DNA of 33,600 nucleotides from Candidatus Poribacteria bacterium (GTDB lineage Bacteria; Poribacteria; WGA-4E; WGA-3G): contig JAPPII010000001.1 of the NCBI GenBank assembly GCA_028820845.1, positions 1-33,600 of the forward strand. Reading direction: 5' to 3'. The notes below the pieces were generated by a model that was given only the letters and a program-made list of their open reading frames with translations, ran no database searches and had not been told where the DNA came from. Of this stretch, positions 1-8,559 are shown piece by piece. The first letter of the stretch is position 1, and each line of letters begins with the position of its first letter. The position numbers and the translations under genes were made by a program.

Positions 1-1868
1 GGTGCGCGGAACCCGGTACTATAACTTCCCCGCAACCGCATCGTTTCCGTAACCTTGTAGTTTACAGCGGCTTTGTAGTTCAGGGTGCTACCGAAAATCT
101 CAAATTGTTCACCGCGCACAGCGAGCGCGATCAGGAGCGGATCAATCGGTCTGATTTCAGTTTCCAGATACATCGCAACGTTGGAACGGTACCACTTGCC
201 TGCTGCAACCGGGCTGAACCCTGAAAATCCATTGGAGGCGGCAGTGAAGCCTTGCGCTGCGAGGGGCCCGATCTGATGCGACTCGCGTTCGCCCTCTATG
301 ATTTCAAATCCTTCGTCCCGATATTCCAAACCCGAAGCGAGGAACACCATGTCGCTGAGCGGATAAGTTACATCAAAGTTGAGGTTATAATCCGTCTGGA
401 TATAGTCGCCCGGATCAAAATAGGTCGGTGTATCTGGACCGAGCGAAGCATTAACGGTATTGAAAATAAAGAAATCAGCATGGTTTCGTCCAAAAGAGCC
501 GCTGAGATCCCACGTTAAGTCCTTACCCAACGTGTCTCTGAGCGCGGTGCCTTTAACGCCAACGACGACGGAACTATCCCACATGAATGCACCAAATCTG
601 GGGGTGAATCCGCCTGGGAACATCTCCTGAAATGTGAATAGATTCGGGTCATTCTTGACGGCTTGCAACCGTTCAGGATCCGGAACGTGGTTGGTTATCG
701 GGATATCGTCAGCATCGTGAGGTGAGAGTTCAGTAAACTCCTGTCCTGCAGCTTCCGCTGTTGCCTTTCGGGCTTCCCAGTCTGCCATCTCGGCTGTCAA
801 ACCCCGCATATCCCCGACGAGCAACGTATCGCCACCGGTCGTACTAAACACACCACCGCGGGTATTCGGGTTACGGAAATAGAACCCACCTTCAACGCGC
901 TTGCGGGCGTAGTTAGCATGCCCATAGAAGTCGATGGTATCCGTGAGGGTCGCACCGTAGTTAGCGAAGAGTTTGACATCATTCTCTATAATCGGCTGTC
1001 CCCAAATTTGTGCCGGGTCTTTCACACTGAAATTGCCTGCGTTAATCAAATTTATGGCATCCGTACGTTGGACAGACCGGATGGTTGGATCCGCGCCACC
1101 GTATTCTACACTGAGGCTAGTCCATGCGTCCGGATTTCCTAAACCGATGTTGCCAGCGATTGCAAATTGCCTACCGTCGCCCTCTTGGTAGATACCGGGT
1201 TTAAATTCAATCGATCCGCCTTCATAGTTGTCTTTCAATCGAAAATTCATCACACCAGCAATGGCATCAGAACCGTATTGTGCGGATGCGCCATCACGGA
1301 GGACCTCTACCTGTTGCAGGGCAATCGCCGGAATAGGTGCGAGGTCAGGTCCCTGTGAGCCATCAGATAAACCGTTCCCGAGCCAGTGAATCACTGCGGC
1401 ACGGTGGCGCCGCTTGTTATTAACGAGTACCAATGTATGGTCTGGAGCGAGTCCCCGTAAATTCGCCGGACGGACCACTGTTGACGCATCACTAATCGGC
1501 TGTGTATTGACGTTATAGGAGGGCACCAAAGTTCTCAGCAGATCCGGTAGATCCGCGCCGCCCTGCTTTTCAAAGGATTCGTTTGACACGATATCGATCG
1601 GGACTGCCGAATCCAAGACGGAGCGTGGCTGCGCACGGGTACCCACAACAACAAGCTCCTCAAGCCTTACAGGTTCCTCTGCCGTAGCTGCTTCAGCTTC
1701 ATCCGTCCCTTCTGCCTCTTCAGATGCTTCAGCCTCGTCCGTGGCTTCCGCTTCTTCTCCCGCTTCGGAATGTTGGTCCGCCATAACGGTTGTAAACGCG
1801 CACATCAAAACACTCATAATAATAATGAGTGTTAGGATAACTGGGTTAATATGATTCTTGTAATACAT
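1..1868 (-). CDS. TonB-dependent outer-membrane receptor (3' end beyond window)
   Basis: The frame is open from ATG 1868 to the left edge (622 codons, C-terminus missing). Residues 1-30 form a signal peptide ending in VMA. Residues about 34-66 are an acidic Glu/Ala-rich stretch with repeated TDEAEA units. A TonB-box-like segment (EELVVVGTRAQPRS, about 70-83) and the plug domain (to about residue 215, including VEVLRDGASAQYGSDAIAG) follow, then beta-barrel sequence up to STGFRAP at the edge. The family imports ferric chelates, cobalamin or glycans through the outer membrane using TonB-ExbBD energy. The substrate cannot be read here. Because the frame crosses the edge, the gene is easily missed by ORF listing. 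A promoter lies at 2004-2032, implying a leader of about 130 nt. I am confident of the family; the substrate is unknown. Confidence 0.93.
   Translation of the reverse strand, partial: MYYKNHINPVILTLIIIMSVLMCAFTTVMADQHSEAGEEAEATDEAEASEEAEGTDEAEAATAEEPVRLEELVVVGTRAQPRSVLDSAVPIDIVSNESFEKQGGADLPDLLRTLVPSYNVNTQPISDASTVVRPANLRGLAPDHTLVLVNNKRRHRAAVIHWLGNGLSDGSQGPDLAPIPAIALQQVEVLRDGASAQYGSDAIAGVMNFRLKDNYEGGSIEFKPGIYQEGDGRQFAIAGNIGLGNPDAWTSLSVEYGGADPTIRSVQRTDAINLINAGNFSVKDPAQIWGQPIIENDVKLFANYGATLTDTIDFYGHANYARKRVEGGFYFRNPNTRGGVFSTTGGDTLLVGDMRGLTAEMADWEARKATAEAAGQEFTELSPHDADDIPITNHVPDPERLQAVKNDPNLFTFQEMFPGGFTPRFGAFMWDSSVVVGVKGTALRDTLGKDLTWDLSGSFGRNHADFFIFNTVNASLGPDTPTYFDPGDYIQTDYNLNFDVTYPLSDMVFLASGLEYRDEGFEIIEGERESHQIGPLAAQGFTAASNGFSGFSPVAAGKWYRSNVAMYLETEIRPIDPLLIALAVRGEQFEIFGSTLNYKAAVNYKVTETMRLRGSYSTGFRA
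1809..1833. repeat. Perfect 9-bp inverted repeat inside the receptor's signal-peptide codons
   Basis: AACACTCAT (1809-1817) and ATGAGTGTT (1825-1833) are separated by AATAATA. The repeat falls on codons about 12-20 of the receptor, just after the start codon. In the mRNA it could form a stem near the ribosome-binding region. It may equally be chance in AT-rich hydrophobic codons. Confidence 0.4.
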
Positions 1869-2003
1869 AGGTCTCCCCTATAATTTTGGCGTAAATGCCA
1901 GACTGTCCGCACCGATTTCACAACCAGTGATAATTTAACATAATATAGATACCTTTTAGAAAACGCACGAATAATCCGCGCCTTTTCCACAAATGTTTCT
2001 ATA

Positions 2004-2032
2004 ATTATACCCAATATTTGACAATTAATCAA
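2004..2032 (-). promoter_or_regulatory. Sigma70-type promoter of the TonB receptor
   Basis: On the minus strand TTGATT (-35) and TATAAT (-10) are spaced by 17 bp. The -10 is perfect. The predicted start lies near 1997, about 130 nt upstream of the receptor's ATG. Confidence 0.6.
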
Positions 2033-2065
2033 ATTACCTATACAAAAATCCAAATAAATTTAGAC

Positions 2066-2094
2066 TTGACAATGAAAATGTGTTGATATATACT
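2066..2094 (+). promoter_or_regulatory. Sigma70-type promoter of the 420-aa gene
   Basis: TTGACA and TATACT are spaced by 17 bp, a near-consensus promoter. The transcript would start near 2101, about 90 nt before the ATG at 2194. Confidence 0.75.
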
Positions 2095-2193
2095 TAAAGT
2101 TATGTGTTAAACTTGGTGCTATACACTGTGAGAATATAAACAGTTATCGAAGCGTTCACCAAATAACTACACTCATAACAGAAATACATTACC

Positions 2194-3456
2194 ATGGCTA
2201 AGAAAAAGGGACGCCGCTCCGCAAATGTGGCACGAAAACGTGAAAAACGAAAGCGCTACCAGAAATCCAGGCAGAAGCAGCTTGCCGTCGAAAAGCAACG
2301 CAGACTCCGCTACGAAAAATCAGAAGAAGAGCATTTACATGCCTGCATTGCACAGAGCCGACAACTGCTCCATGAACCTGAACTTGAAGGCGTACTTTTC
2401 GATCCCGAACTGATGTATACACAGGTAATGGAACTCCTCAGTGATTACGAAGTAGAGGGGCGAGATACACCTACAAACGAATCAGTTGAAGTGAGCCCAA
2501 TTTTCCCGCGAAACGCATTGGACACAGAAATGGCGATCATGGAGCAACCCGCTTCAACATCGGACGCGGAGACAGCGTGTGAGAACTTTCGGTTAGAGGT
2601 ACTTCCACATCTGGTTACACCGGAATTCATGCGAAACCTTAGACAAGCACTCACAGCATGTGAAACTCGTCTCAAGTTGACCGGCAACCGAAACCTTGCC
2701 GAGGTGGCTTATGTGACGCGCTCCCTTTTTGAGGCAGCACCGCCGGAAATATTAGCATTTCACCCAATGATCCAAGCCATCGGTATTGAAACGTTACGGG
2801 TGCTTGTAGAGGAACAAGACTTAATTATCGAATGGCGTGATGGTGTAAAAGAAATTCTTTCAGACGTATTAGAGCACGAAGATTTGGAAGCATCCTCGCC
2901 TCAACAGACCTCTGTCTTTTCGGATACTCCCATTGATAACAAACGCCAGAAAGGCAATGATACTGAAACGACACCTCCGGCCTTAGATGCAATGGATGTC
3001 GAAACAGAAACCTATATTGAGTATGCTGCTCCGAATCGGGACGAACCAGAGGTGAATGCAACAATAGAAGCAGCGTTAGATCCGGCACCTGTTGAGAGCC
3101 TTGAAACACTTATGCTGGAAGCAGCCCCACAGCCGTTATCCTTCTCACCCGACGAACTTCCAGCTCGAGCACTCTACAAAAATTTCACAGGGCTGGCAAT
3201 AAAGGAAAATTTTAAAGAACAAACAGACAAAGTGGCTTCACAAAACGGTCTTCTCAATTACGCTTTGGTAAGCGAAAGCGAAGAGCAGATCGAATTTATT
3301 GATATAGAGAACGAACGCTATGTGAAAATCACCGAAGAACGACTTCAGTTACACGCGCGCTCAGACACAGAGTTGCGTATTGCAATGACAGAGATAGAAG
3401 CACAGTGTTCATCGGTACTCATGTACCTTGCCAAAACGATCGAAGAAAGGGGGTAA
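2194..3456 (+). CDS. Unrecognised 420-aa protein with highly basic N-terminus
   Basis: I do not recognise the family. The first 45 residues are almost all Lys/Arg/Gln (MAKKKGRRSANVARKREKR at the start), as expected for a nucleic-acid-binding or ribosome-associated tail. A mainly helical segment (about 45-90) follows, then a helical stretch about 125-225, an acidic low-complexity linker about 230-310 and a C-terminal part about 320-420 containing YVKITEERLQL. There is no signal peptide, membrane helix or catalytic motif that I can see. The gene has a near-consensus promoter at 2066-2094, so it is probably expressed. A Shine-Dalgarno sequence is not evident before the ATG. A 39-aa basic peptide gene begins 4 bases after its stop, suggesting co-translation. 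The coding call is firm; the function is open. Confidence 0.8.
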   Translation: MAKKKGRRSANVARKREKRKRYQKSRQKQLAVEKQRRLRYEKSEEEHLHACIAQSRQLLHEPELEGVLFDPELMYTQVMELLSDYEVEGRDTPTNESVEVSPIFPRNALDTEMAIMEQPASTSDAETACENFRLEVLPHLVTPEFMRNLRQALTACETRLKLTGNRNLAEVAYVTRSLFEAAPPEILAFHPMIQAIGIETLRVLVEEQDLIIEWRDGVKEILSDVLEHEDLEASSPQQTSVFSDTPIDNKRQKGNDTETTPPALDAMDVETETYIEYAAPNRDEPEVNATIEAALDPAPVESLETLMLEAAPQPLSFSPDELPARALYKNFTGLAIKENFKEQTDKVASQNGLLNYALVSESEEQIEFIDIENERYVKITEERLQLHARSDTELRIAMTEIEAQCSSVLMYLAKTIEERG

Positions 3457-3460
3457 AATT

Positions 3461-3580
3461 ATGCCACGGAGTAAAAGCGGGCTGGTCCGGCGTCGGACGC
3501 AAATCCGTCAACGCCAAAAACGACGCCTGAAAAAGAAGAAAGCGACATTGAAAGAACTCTTGCAGAACCGCGCAGTTTAA
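3461..3580 (+). CDS. Small basic peptide, 39 aa
   Basis: A short open frame (start MPRSKSGLVRRRTQIRQ, end LKELLQNRAV) lies 4 bases after the stop of the 420-aa gene. An AAAGGGGG Shine-Dalgarno sequence sits about 8 bases before its ATG, the best ribosome-binding site in this part of the window. About 16 of 39 residues are Lys or Arg, including a run RRLKKKK, so the predicted pI is very high. Such composition fits a nucleic-acid-binding or ribosome-associated microprotein. It shares this composition with the N-terminus of its upstream neighbour. No known small ribosomal protein (bL34, bL36, THX) matches by eye. Spacing and ribosome-binding site support a real gene. Confidence 0.62.
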   Translation: MPRSKSGLVRRRTQIRQRQKRRLKKKKATLKELLQNRAV

Positions 3581-3599
3581 GACACCCAGTTCCCGTCGA

Positions 3600-3618
3600 G
3601 GCGGGTTCCCTGCCCGCC
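3600..3618. terminator. GC-rich stem-loop between convergent genes
   Basis: GGCGGG (3600-3605) pairs with CCCGCC (3613-3618) around a 7-nt loop. It lies between the basic-peptide gene and the convergent nitroreductase gene, where a two-way terminator would be expected. It has no strong T-tract, so it may instead belong to the dispersed palindromes seen elsewhere in the window. Confidence 0.45.
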
Positions 3619-3639
3619 CATATCACTAAGATTCAACAC

Positions 3640-4410
3640 CTACTTCACCTTCTCAAAATGCACGAACTCCGAGGTCGGCAATCGGACAGCGCTTTCGGTC
3701 TCTTTTTCAACATATCCGAGTCTGAGAAGTGTAATTACCTCATGAAAGATAGGAATATTGAAAAGCTGGCGAATCTGTTCACGATCCGTTGAACGTTCTA
3801 AAGGCGCACTGACAAACTGCACACCGATGTCTAACGCTGTCGCTGCGAGAAGGATGTTCTGAATTAACATTCCCATACTCAACCACATCCATCGGGACCC
3901 ACCTTCACCGGGCGGATATCTCTTGCAATTCATCGTAACCAGCATAAGTAGCGGTGCCTCGCGCACCTGCAGCGAAATCTCCTTAGCCGGTATCTTCCCA
4001 GCTCCCAGATGCCCTAAAAGTGTAAATGACTTGGCGTTTTTTAAGAGGCTCTGCAATAATTTTTCTGGGGCATCCTGAAGGGGTTTTGGTAGCGTCACGT
4101 GGTCTGCGAGCAAGACACCATCACCCAGTTCTTGCCATTCTTTTTCTGTGAGACGCATCCAACGGCTATTGTCATCAAGAAAGTTGGCATCCTTGAATTG
4201 CGTAATAACGGCACGCTCCGTCAGATCAGCGAGTGCCGATTTTCCTGCTGTCTCCTGAATCAACACAAGTTCCCAAGGTTGGACATTAAAGGGAGAGGGT
4301 GCCCATCGTGCAGCCGCAATGAGTTTTTCGAGGTCATCAGTTTCTATATCGCGCTTCTGAAATGTTCCGCGATGGCTTCGGCGTTGGGTTATTGCATCAA
4401 GGACATTCAT
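3640..4410 (-). CDS. Nitroreductase-family FMN oxidoreductase
   Basis: The 256-aa protein opens with MNVLDAITQRRSHRGTF, the family's Arg-rich FMN-phosphate-binding start, and carries APSPFNVQPWELVLI at about residues 37-51, the usual second FMN segment. The LGYVEKETESAVR segment near the C-terminus matches the LGYP-type motif late in nitroreductases. The family uses FMN and NAD(P)H to reduce nitro groups, quinones, flavins or other acceptors in the cytoplasm. The substrate cannot be told from sequence. Its ATG overlaps the stop of the upstream kinase gene (ATGA), so the two are translationally coupled. The family call is firm; the partner pathway is unknown. Confidence 0.88.
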   Translation of the reverse strand: MNVLDAITQRRSHRGTFQKRDIETDDLEKLIAAARWAPSPFNVQPWELVLIQETAGKSALADLTERAVITQFKDANFLDDNSRWMRLTEKEWQELGDGVLLADHVTLPKPLQDAPEKLLQSLLKNAKSFTLLGHLGAGKIPAKEISLQVREAPLLMLVTMNCKRYPPGEGGSRWMWLSMGMLIQNILLAATALDIGVQFVSAPLERSTDREQIRQLFNIPIFHEVITLLRLGYVEKETESAVRLPTSEFVHFEKVK

Positions 4411-5462
4411 AGGTTTATACAGTTCCGATGGCGTTCAAGGATCTCCGCCGGTGAAGCTGTACCAGTCGTTCCGATTTTGGTGACCGTAATTGAAGCCACC
4501 AGATTCCCGACATAAGCCGCCTCAATAGCTGCAGCACCTCCTCGTGAAGGGCGCAAACTACAAAGCGACGCAACAAGTCCAGCAGAAACACTGTCTCCCG
4601 CGCCAACCGGATCAATCTCACTATCAACAGGGATGCCTGGGATATGCGTAAATTTTCCTTCACAACAGACAAGAATACCGTTTTCGCCGAGAGTGACGTA
4701 TACCGTATTTTGGGTCTGCGCCGCGAGCGCGATGGCACACTGTTTCGCCATCGCGATGTCAACTTCGTGTCCGCGCCACCCCGGCTGAACAGCACGCTTT
4801 GCCTCAAACCGGTTCGGCTTAATGATCACATTCCGATACGCGCCAATCCGCGTCCGGGAGTCGGCGAAAAAAATCTTTTCAGGAAACGCCGCCGCCAGCT
4901 CACAGAGTGCTTCTCTCACTCGGTTGGTAATAACACCTAAATTTTCATGCGGCATCTGGTCTCCAACGATTATACCGTCAACAAGCGGAAGACAGGCTTT
5001 CAGGGCCTCAATAACTGCGGTCTCAACATCTTCTACCATTGGGGATTGGTTCTCAATATCGAACCGGGGTCCCTCTGTCTCCACGCCTTCATAACCGCGA
5101 TGTATCGGTTTGAGGTAGGTAGGCGTGACCAAATCCGGCACCTGTACCATAAAATCGGTCAAACACCCGTTCGCCTCTAAACGATTCAGCAGCGTTCCTC
5201 CAAATCCGTCCTCACCTATGACCCCAAGGGTGTAGACGTTACCCACACCCAACGCCTTCAGGTTATTTGTGACAGTCCCTGCTGCGCCGGGACTATAGCG
5301 TTGCGCAACGACCGGGTTGGTATGCCACGGTGTTTCCAGAGACAGCGTAGACTGCGTTTTATCTATGTGCCAGTAGGCATCAAGATAGAAATCTCCGATG
5401 ACAAGGATACGTTGTTGGTGAAATTGACTGAGAATAGTTTTCAGGCGCGCTTCGCTAATCAA
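4407..5462 (-). CDS. PfkB-family sugar kinase, RfaE1/HldE-kinase-like
   Basis: The protein has the PfkB fold signatures. ILVIGDFYLDAYWHID near the N-terminus resembles heptose-7-phosphate kinase. The substrate-site SPGAAGTVTNNLKALG follows, then IKPNRFE, and DPVGAGDSVSAGL near the C-terminus with the GAGD anion hole and catalytic Asp. No nucleotidyltransferase domain follows, so it is kinase only. RfaE1 phosphorylates heptose-7-phosphate for ADP-heptose and lipopolysaccharide core; other sugars are possible. Start: an ATG at 5483 exists, but TTG 5462 has GGAG 7 bases upstream and gives an 8-base overlap with the stop of res, so I prefer it (351 aa). It is followed by the overlapping nitroreductase gene. 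Confidence 0.82.
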   Translation of the reverse strand: MISEARLKTILSQFHQQRILVIGDFYLDAYWHIDKTQSTLSLETPWHTNPVVAQRYSPGAAGTVTNNLKALGVGNVYTLGVIGEDGFGGTLLNRLEANGCLTDFMVQVPDLVTPTYLKPIHRGYEGVETEGPRFDIENQSPMVEDVETAVIEALKACLPLVDGIIVGDQMPHENLGVITNRVREALCELAAAFPEKIFFADSRTRIGAYRNVIIKPNRFEAKRAVQPGWRGHEVDIAMAKQCAIALAAQTQNTVYVTLGENGILVCCEGKFTHIPGIPVDSEIDPVGAGDSVSAGLVASLCSLRPSRGGAAAIEAAYVGNLVASITVTKIGTTGTASPAEILERHRNCINL

Positions 5463-8088
5463 TGTATTTCTCCAAGGTCTCATTCACTGTTTCACGCCAA
5501 GAATCTTCAAATAGCATTCGGAAAGACATTGTTCTGTTATTAGGAGAGGTAATGTCCATTGTGCCGTGTGATGTAGCGTTTTGATAGGCTGTTTCCAACG
5601 CTTGAATGAGCTCCTGTTTATAGGTCGTGTCGCTATTGCCTTCAAGGTGTTGTCCTTTAGTCTCAAAGATACAGAGGCGTTGCGGTCCCGTTTGACTCCG
5701 TTGGAGACAAGCGATAAAATCTGGGTAGACGCGATCGCGTCGCCACCCTTGCAAGAAATATCCCTGCTTCGCAGCGATGCGGTGCCACCACTGAATCGCG
5801 TTCTGTTTGTCCAAGTAGAGCGCGAAATCTGTTTCTAAATTGTTGAATTCTGCTTCAAACACTTGTTCAAATAGGTTCAGCTGCAACGGATCCCCGTGTG
5901 GATGCGTCATCGGTCTTGCTTCAGGTGTAAGATTAACCATGAGAGTTTTTTCCATCTGGTAGTTTAACGCGGCATCTGCTTGTAGGTTAAACTGGATTTT
6001 CCCGTCTTCCAACTTCTCCCGAAAAACGGCTTCAGCGAGTTTGTCAATGCGATCGCGCAGATGGCGTTTCAAGTACTCGGAGAGATACAACCGATGTGTA
6101 TACAATGTTTCATCGTCAGTGCCTTCTTCACGGTAGGCAGCGAGCGTTGCCTTTACGATGCGTGCGGCGTGCCACGGGTTCGGCAGGACATCTCCCAATC
6201 GTCGCACGAAAAACGCTACCTCTAAGTTATGCGTTGCACTCGCTTGCAACTTTTTATTAATTACCGCTTCGTCTTGGAGGTGGATAGTGGCGCGAATTTC
6301 TTGGAGTTGTGCCTCCGCTCCTAAGTTGATAGGGGCTATCGCACCAAGTTGATGATAGTCAATTGCACTCAGGATGTCACGCTCATAATTGAGCTCTCGC
6401 CAGTTTCGTCCGTGTTTATGCAGGACGCGCGGCAGAAAGATGTCTGTATCACGGTATGCTTGCTTTCGTTTGATGGTTCGCTGAACATGCTCCGTACCCG
6501 GTCCTTCAACAAAATTGCCCAATCCTGTCAGCCCTTCTGCCTCTAATCCTTGCTTGACGTTTGCCACTGCATCTTTAACTTTCTGATTGTAACAGAAGAT
6601 ATAACAACTATCCAATTCAGGTTGGTTTGTAGCGCGGGCATAGGGTTGACGCATAACTCTGCCGATGAGCTGCGTCATTGCTGTTGCTGCGGTGGTGTTA
6701 TCAAGAAGCGCGAGCAGGTAAGCAAAGGGGCAATCCCACCCCTCTTTCAAGGCATCTTTGGTAATGATATAACGGACAGGGCAAAACGGACTCAGGAGGT
6801 CTATTCCCGAAAGCTCATCTTGTTCTGACGATTTCACTTTTACTTGTTCTGTCGGCACACCCAAAACGTCAATAAGTTCTTCGCGGGCATCTTCGGCGTG
6901 TACCCGGACCCCATCACGCTGGTTTTTGCCAGTGCGATCTACACGAATCACGGCGATCGGACGAATATAGCGGTTTTCTACTTGCTGGAACCATTTCGTC
7001 GTTTCCTCAAGTTTATCACGTTCTACCTTCGTCTGCGCGAGGGTATACTTCCAATCAGAATTCGGGAAATTTCGGAGTTGGATCGGGAGTTTAATCATTT
7101 CTTCGTCTTTAAGTGCAAGGCCGGAAATGTTGACGAGAATGTTACTGATGCCGAGTTTTGGGGTGGCAGAAAGTTCAAGGACAAAACGCGGATTGAGCCG
7201 ATTGACCGCCTCTACAAACTGCTCGTTATTTTTGGCGTTCCTACTCCCGTAAGCCTTGTGTGCTTCATCTAAAATCACGGTGGGACGCAGCAACTTCAGC
7301 ACATTAAAAAGACTCTGTTTGATGAGTCTGTCTGCTGGATTCACTGTAAGTCGAGGCTGTTGCGGTTGAGTGTCCGTTGCTGTTTCAAGGTCAGGATGCT
7401 TTTCCGATAATGCCTGATGTTCTCGGACATCATCTTCAACGGGAAAAAAGGAGGCATAACCGCCAGTATCACGGAAAATCTTAAGGAATTCCTTGTTTCG
7501 GTTTCGGTTTGCGGCGGGGAGCATGAGGAGCATGACACAGAGGTAGTTCTCAACATCGTGCTTCGTGAATCTATCGTCTTTCTGAAGCAGCTTGACGCGG
7601 TCACCGGAAGCGCGGTCCAAAATCTGCCGATACGGATGCTCTCTGTTCCGAAAAGCGTCATAAGTTTGTGTATAGATGGCTTTCGTGGGGACGAGCCACA
7701 GCACAAACCCGGTGCCGAGTTTCAAGCGACGCACCGCGTCTACACCTAACAGGGTTTTTCCACCCCCCGTTGGCACTTTTAGGCAGACATGCGGAATCGG
7801 TTCACCGGCGGCACTTTCACGCGAAATGTGTTTTGGAATCAGTTCTTGCCCTTGTGCGTCTGTAACGCTCGGTAGGGCAGCTGCTTTTCGTAAATTTTCC
7901 CATGCAATGTGCGGATAGTCCTCCGCTCGCGCTACTAAATTCGCTGCTTGCTCCATCAAGAAGTCTGGAACATCATCTGATGCGAGATATGCGGCGGCTT
8001 TATCTGCTTGCTGGTGGGCTTCCTCTAATGCTTGCAGATAGCGATCCAGTGTATCTAATGCTTGTTGCTGATAGTCTTTGAGTTCCAT
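5455..8088 (-). CDS. res: Type III restriction enzyme, Res subunit
   Basis: The 877-aa protein is an SF2 helicase-nuclease. Walker A is PTGGGKT (106-112), motif II ILDEAH (272-277), motif III SAT (308-310) and motif VI QLIGRVMRQP (473-482). The C-terminal nuclease is of PD-(D/E)xK type: VYPDFIA (Asp790) and IFETKG (Glu809, Lys811). In type III systems Res joins Mod to cut DNA when two unmodified sites are met, using ATP hydrolysis. The partner mod lies upstream at 8617-10362, but a HicBA pair sits between them, which is not the usual contiguous order. All motifs are intact and no frameshift is seen. The length fits the family. The ATG at 8088 starts 37 bases after hicA. Confidence 0.93.
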   Translation of the reverse strand: MELKDYQQQALDTLDRYLQALEEAHQQADKAAAYLASDDVPDFLMEQAANLVARAEDYPHIAWENLRKAAALPSVTDAQGQELIPKHISRESAAGEPIPHVCLKVPTGGGKTLLGVDAVRRLKLGTGFVLWLVPTKAIYTQTYDAFRNREHPYRQILDRASGDRVKLLQKDDRFTKHDVENYLCVMLLMLPAANRNRNKEFLKIFRDTGGYASFFPVEDDVREHQALSEKHPDLETATDTQPQQPRLTVNPADRLIKQSLFNVLKLLRPTVILDEAHKAYGSRNAKNNEQFVEAVNRLNPRFVLELSATPKLGISNILVNISGLALKDEEMIKLPIQLRNFPNSDWKYTLAQTKVERDKLEETTKWFQQVENRYIRPIAVIRVDRTGKNQRDGVRVHAEDAREELIDVLGVPTEQVKVKSSEQDELSGIDLLSPFCPVRYIITKDALKEGWDCPFAYLLALLDNTTAATAMTQLIGRVMRQPYARATNQPELDSCYIFCYNQKVKDAVANVKQGLEAEGLTGLGNFVEGPGTEHVQRTIKRKQAYRDTDIFLPRVLHKHGRNWRELNYERDILSAIDYHQLGAIAPINLGAEAQLQEIRATIHLQDEAVINKKLQASATHNLEVAFFVRRLGDVLPNPWHAARIVKATLAAYREEGTDDETLYTHRLYLSEYLKRHLRDRIDKLAEAVFREKLEDGKIQFNLQADAALNYQMEKTLMVNLTPEARPMTHPHGDPLQLNLFEQVFEAEFNNLETDFALYLDKQNAIQWWHRIAAKQGYFLQGWRRDRVYPDFIACLQRSQTGPQRLCIFETKGQHLEGNSDTTYKQELIQALETAYQNATSHGTMDITSPNNRTMSFRMLFEDSWRETVNETLEKYID

Positions 8089-8124
8089 TGTGTGATCACT
8101 TAACTGAAAAGTGGATTGATCTGA

Positions 8125-8316
8125 CTATGGAGGTGGAATTTTTAAATCTTTACAGATTTTCTCAACAAGCCACTTACCAATCTCATTATGGCGAGGCACA
8201 GCAGTTGAGACTTGAACACCTATATGCCTCTTACCCCACTGTGAGTGCCGGCCGCCTTCTCGAATAAAATAACAACCATGCCTCCTGAGATGCCTAACCA
8301 ACGTCCTTCGTTTCAT
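8125..8316 (-). CDS. hicA: HicA-type mRNA interferase toxin
   Basis: The 63-aa protein matches the small dsRBD-like HicA/YcfA family. It has MKRRTLVRHLRRHGCYFIREG, then GGRHS with the catalytic His at about residue 24 (most members have GSHH), and PRHNEIGKWLVEKICKDLKIP at the end. HicA degrades mRNA until HicB binds it. Here the gene follows hicB with a 4-base ATGA overlap, so toxin translation depends on antitoxin translation. It is placed just upstream of res, inside a type III restriction-modification operon. The catalytic His is present, so the toxin looks intact. Confidence 0.88.
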   Translation of the reverse strand: MKRRTLVRHLRRHGCYFIREGGRHSQWGKRHIGVQVSTAVPRHNEIGKWLVEKICKDLKIPPP

Positions 8317-8525
8317 ATCTGGATAGTGACTTCCTCATGCTCAACTTTTGCAGCCTTGATAGCCTCTTTACGATTGTATTCTACCATTTCCAGGAGCGTA
8401 ATTCGTAGTGCTTCAAGTAATTCGTCTTTAGTCCGTTCTTGGCCATTCACACCGGGAATTTCTTGTATCCATCCGATCCACCAGCCTTCGTCCTGTTGAA
8501 TAACTGCGGTATAGTTTTGTGTCAT
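8313..8525 (-). CDS. hicB: HicB-type antitoxin, minimal form
   Basis: The 70-aa protein has the HicB partial RNase H-like fold. It starts MTQNYTAVIQQDEGWWIGWIQ, followed by EIPGVNGQERTKDELLEALRITL, the usual antitoxin core. It ends at VTIQI with no ribbon-helix-helix or HTH DNA-binding part, unlike long HicB proteins of about 130 aa. It should neutralise the adjacent HicA by binding its active site. The gene has a strong AAGGAGG ribosome-binding site and its own promoter at 8560-8588, so it is transcribed apart from mod. Without a DNA-binding domain, classical autorepression is doubtful. Confidence 0.88.
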   Translation of the reverse strand: MTQNYTAVIQQDEGWWIGWIQEIPGVNGQERTKDELLEALRITLLEMVEYNRKEAIKAAKVEHEEVTIQI

Positions 8526-8559
8526 GGGTTCTGTCCTCCTTTAAGAAAATTACACAATA

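Larger units (their letters stand above)
1869..2193. other. Divergent intergenic region
   Basis: This 325-bp AT-rich gap separates the receptor (minus) from the 420-aa gene (plus). It holds one sigma70-like promoter for each direction (2004-2032 minus, 2066-2094 plus) and leaders of about 130 and 90 nt. I see no further gene, tRNA or recognisable riboswitch in it. Confidence 0.6.
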
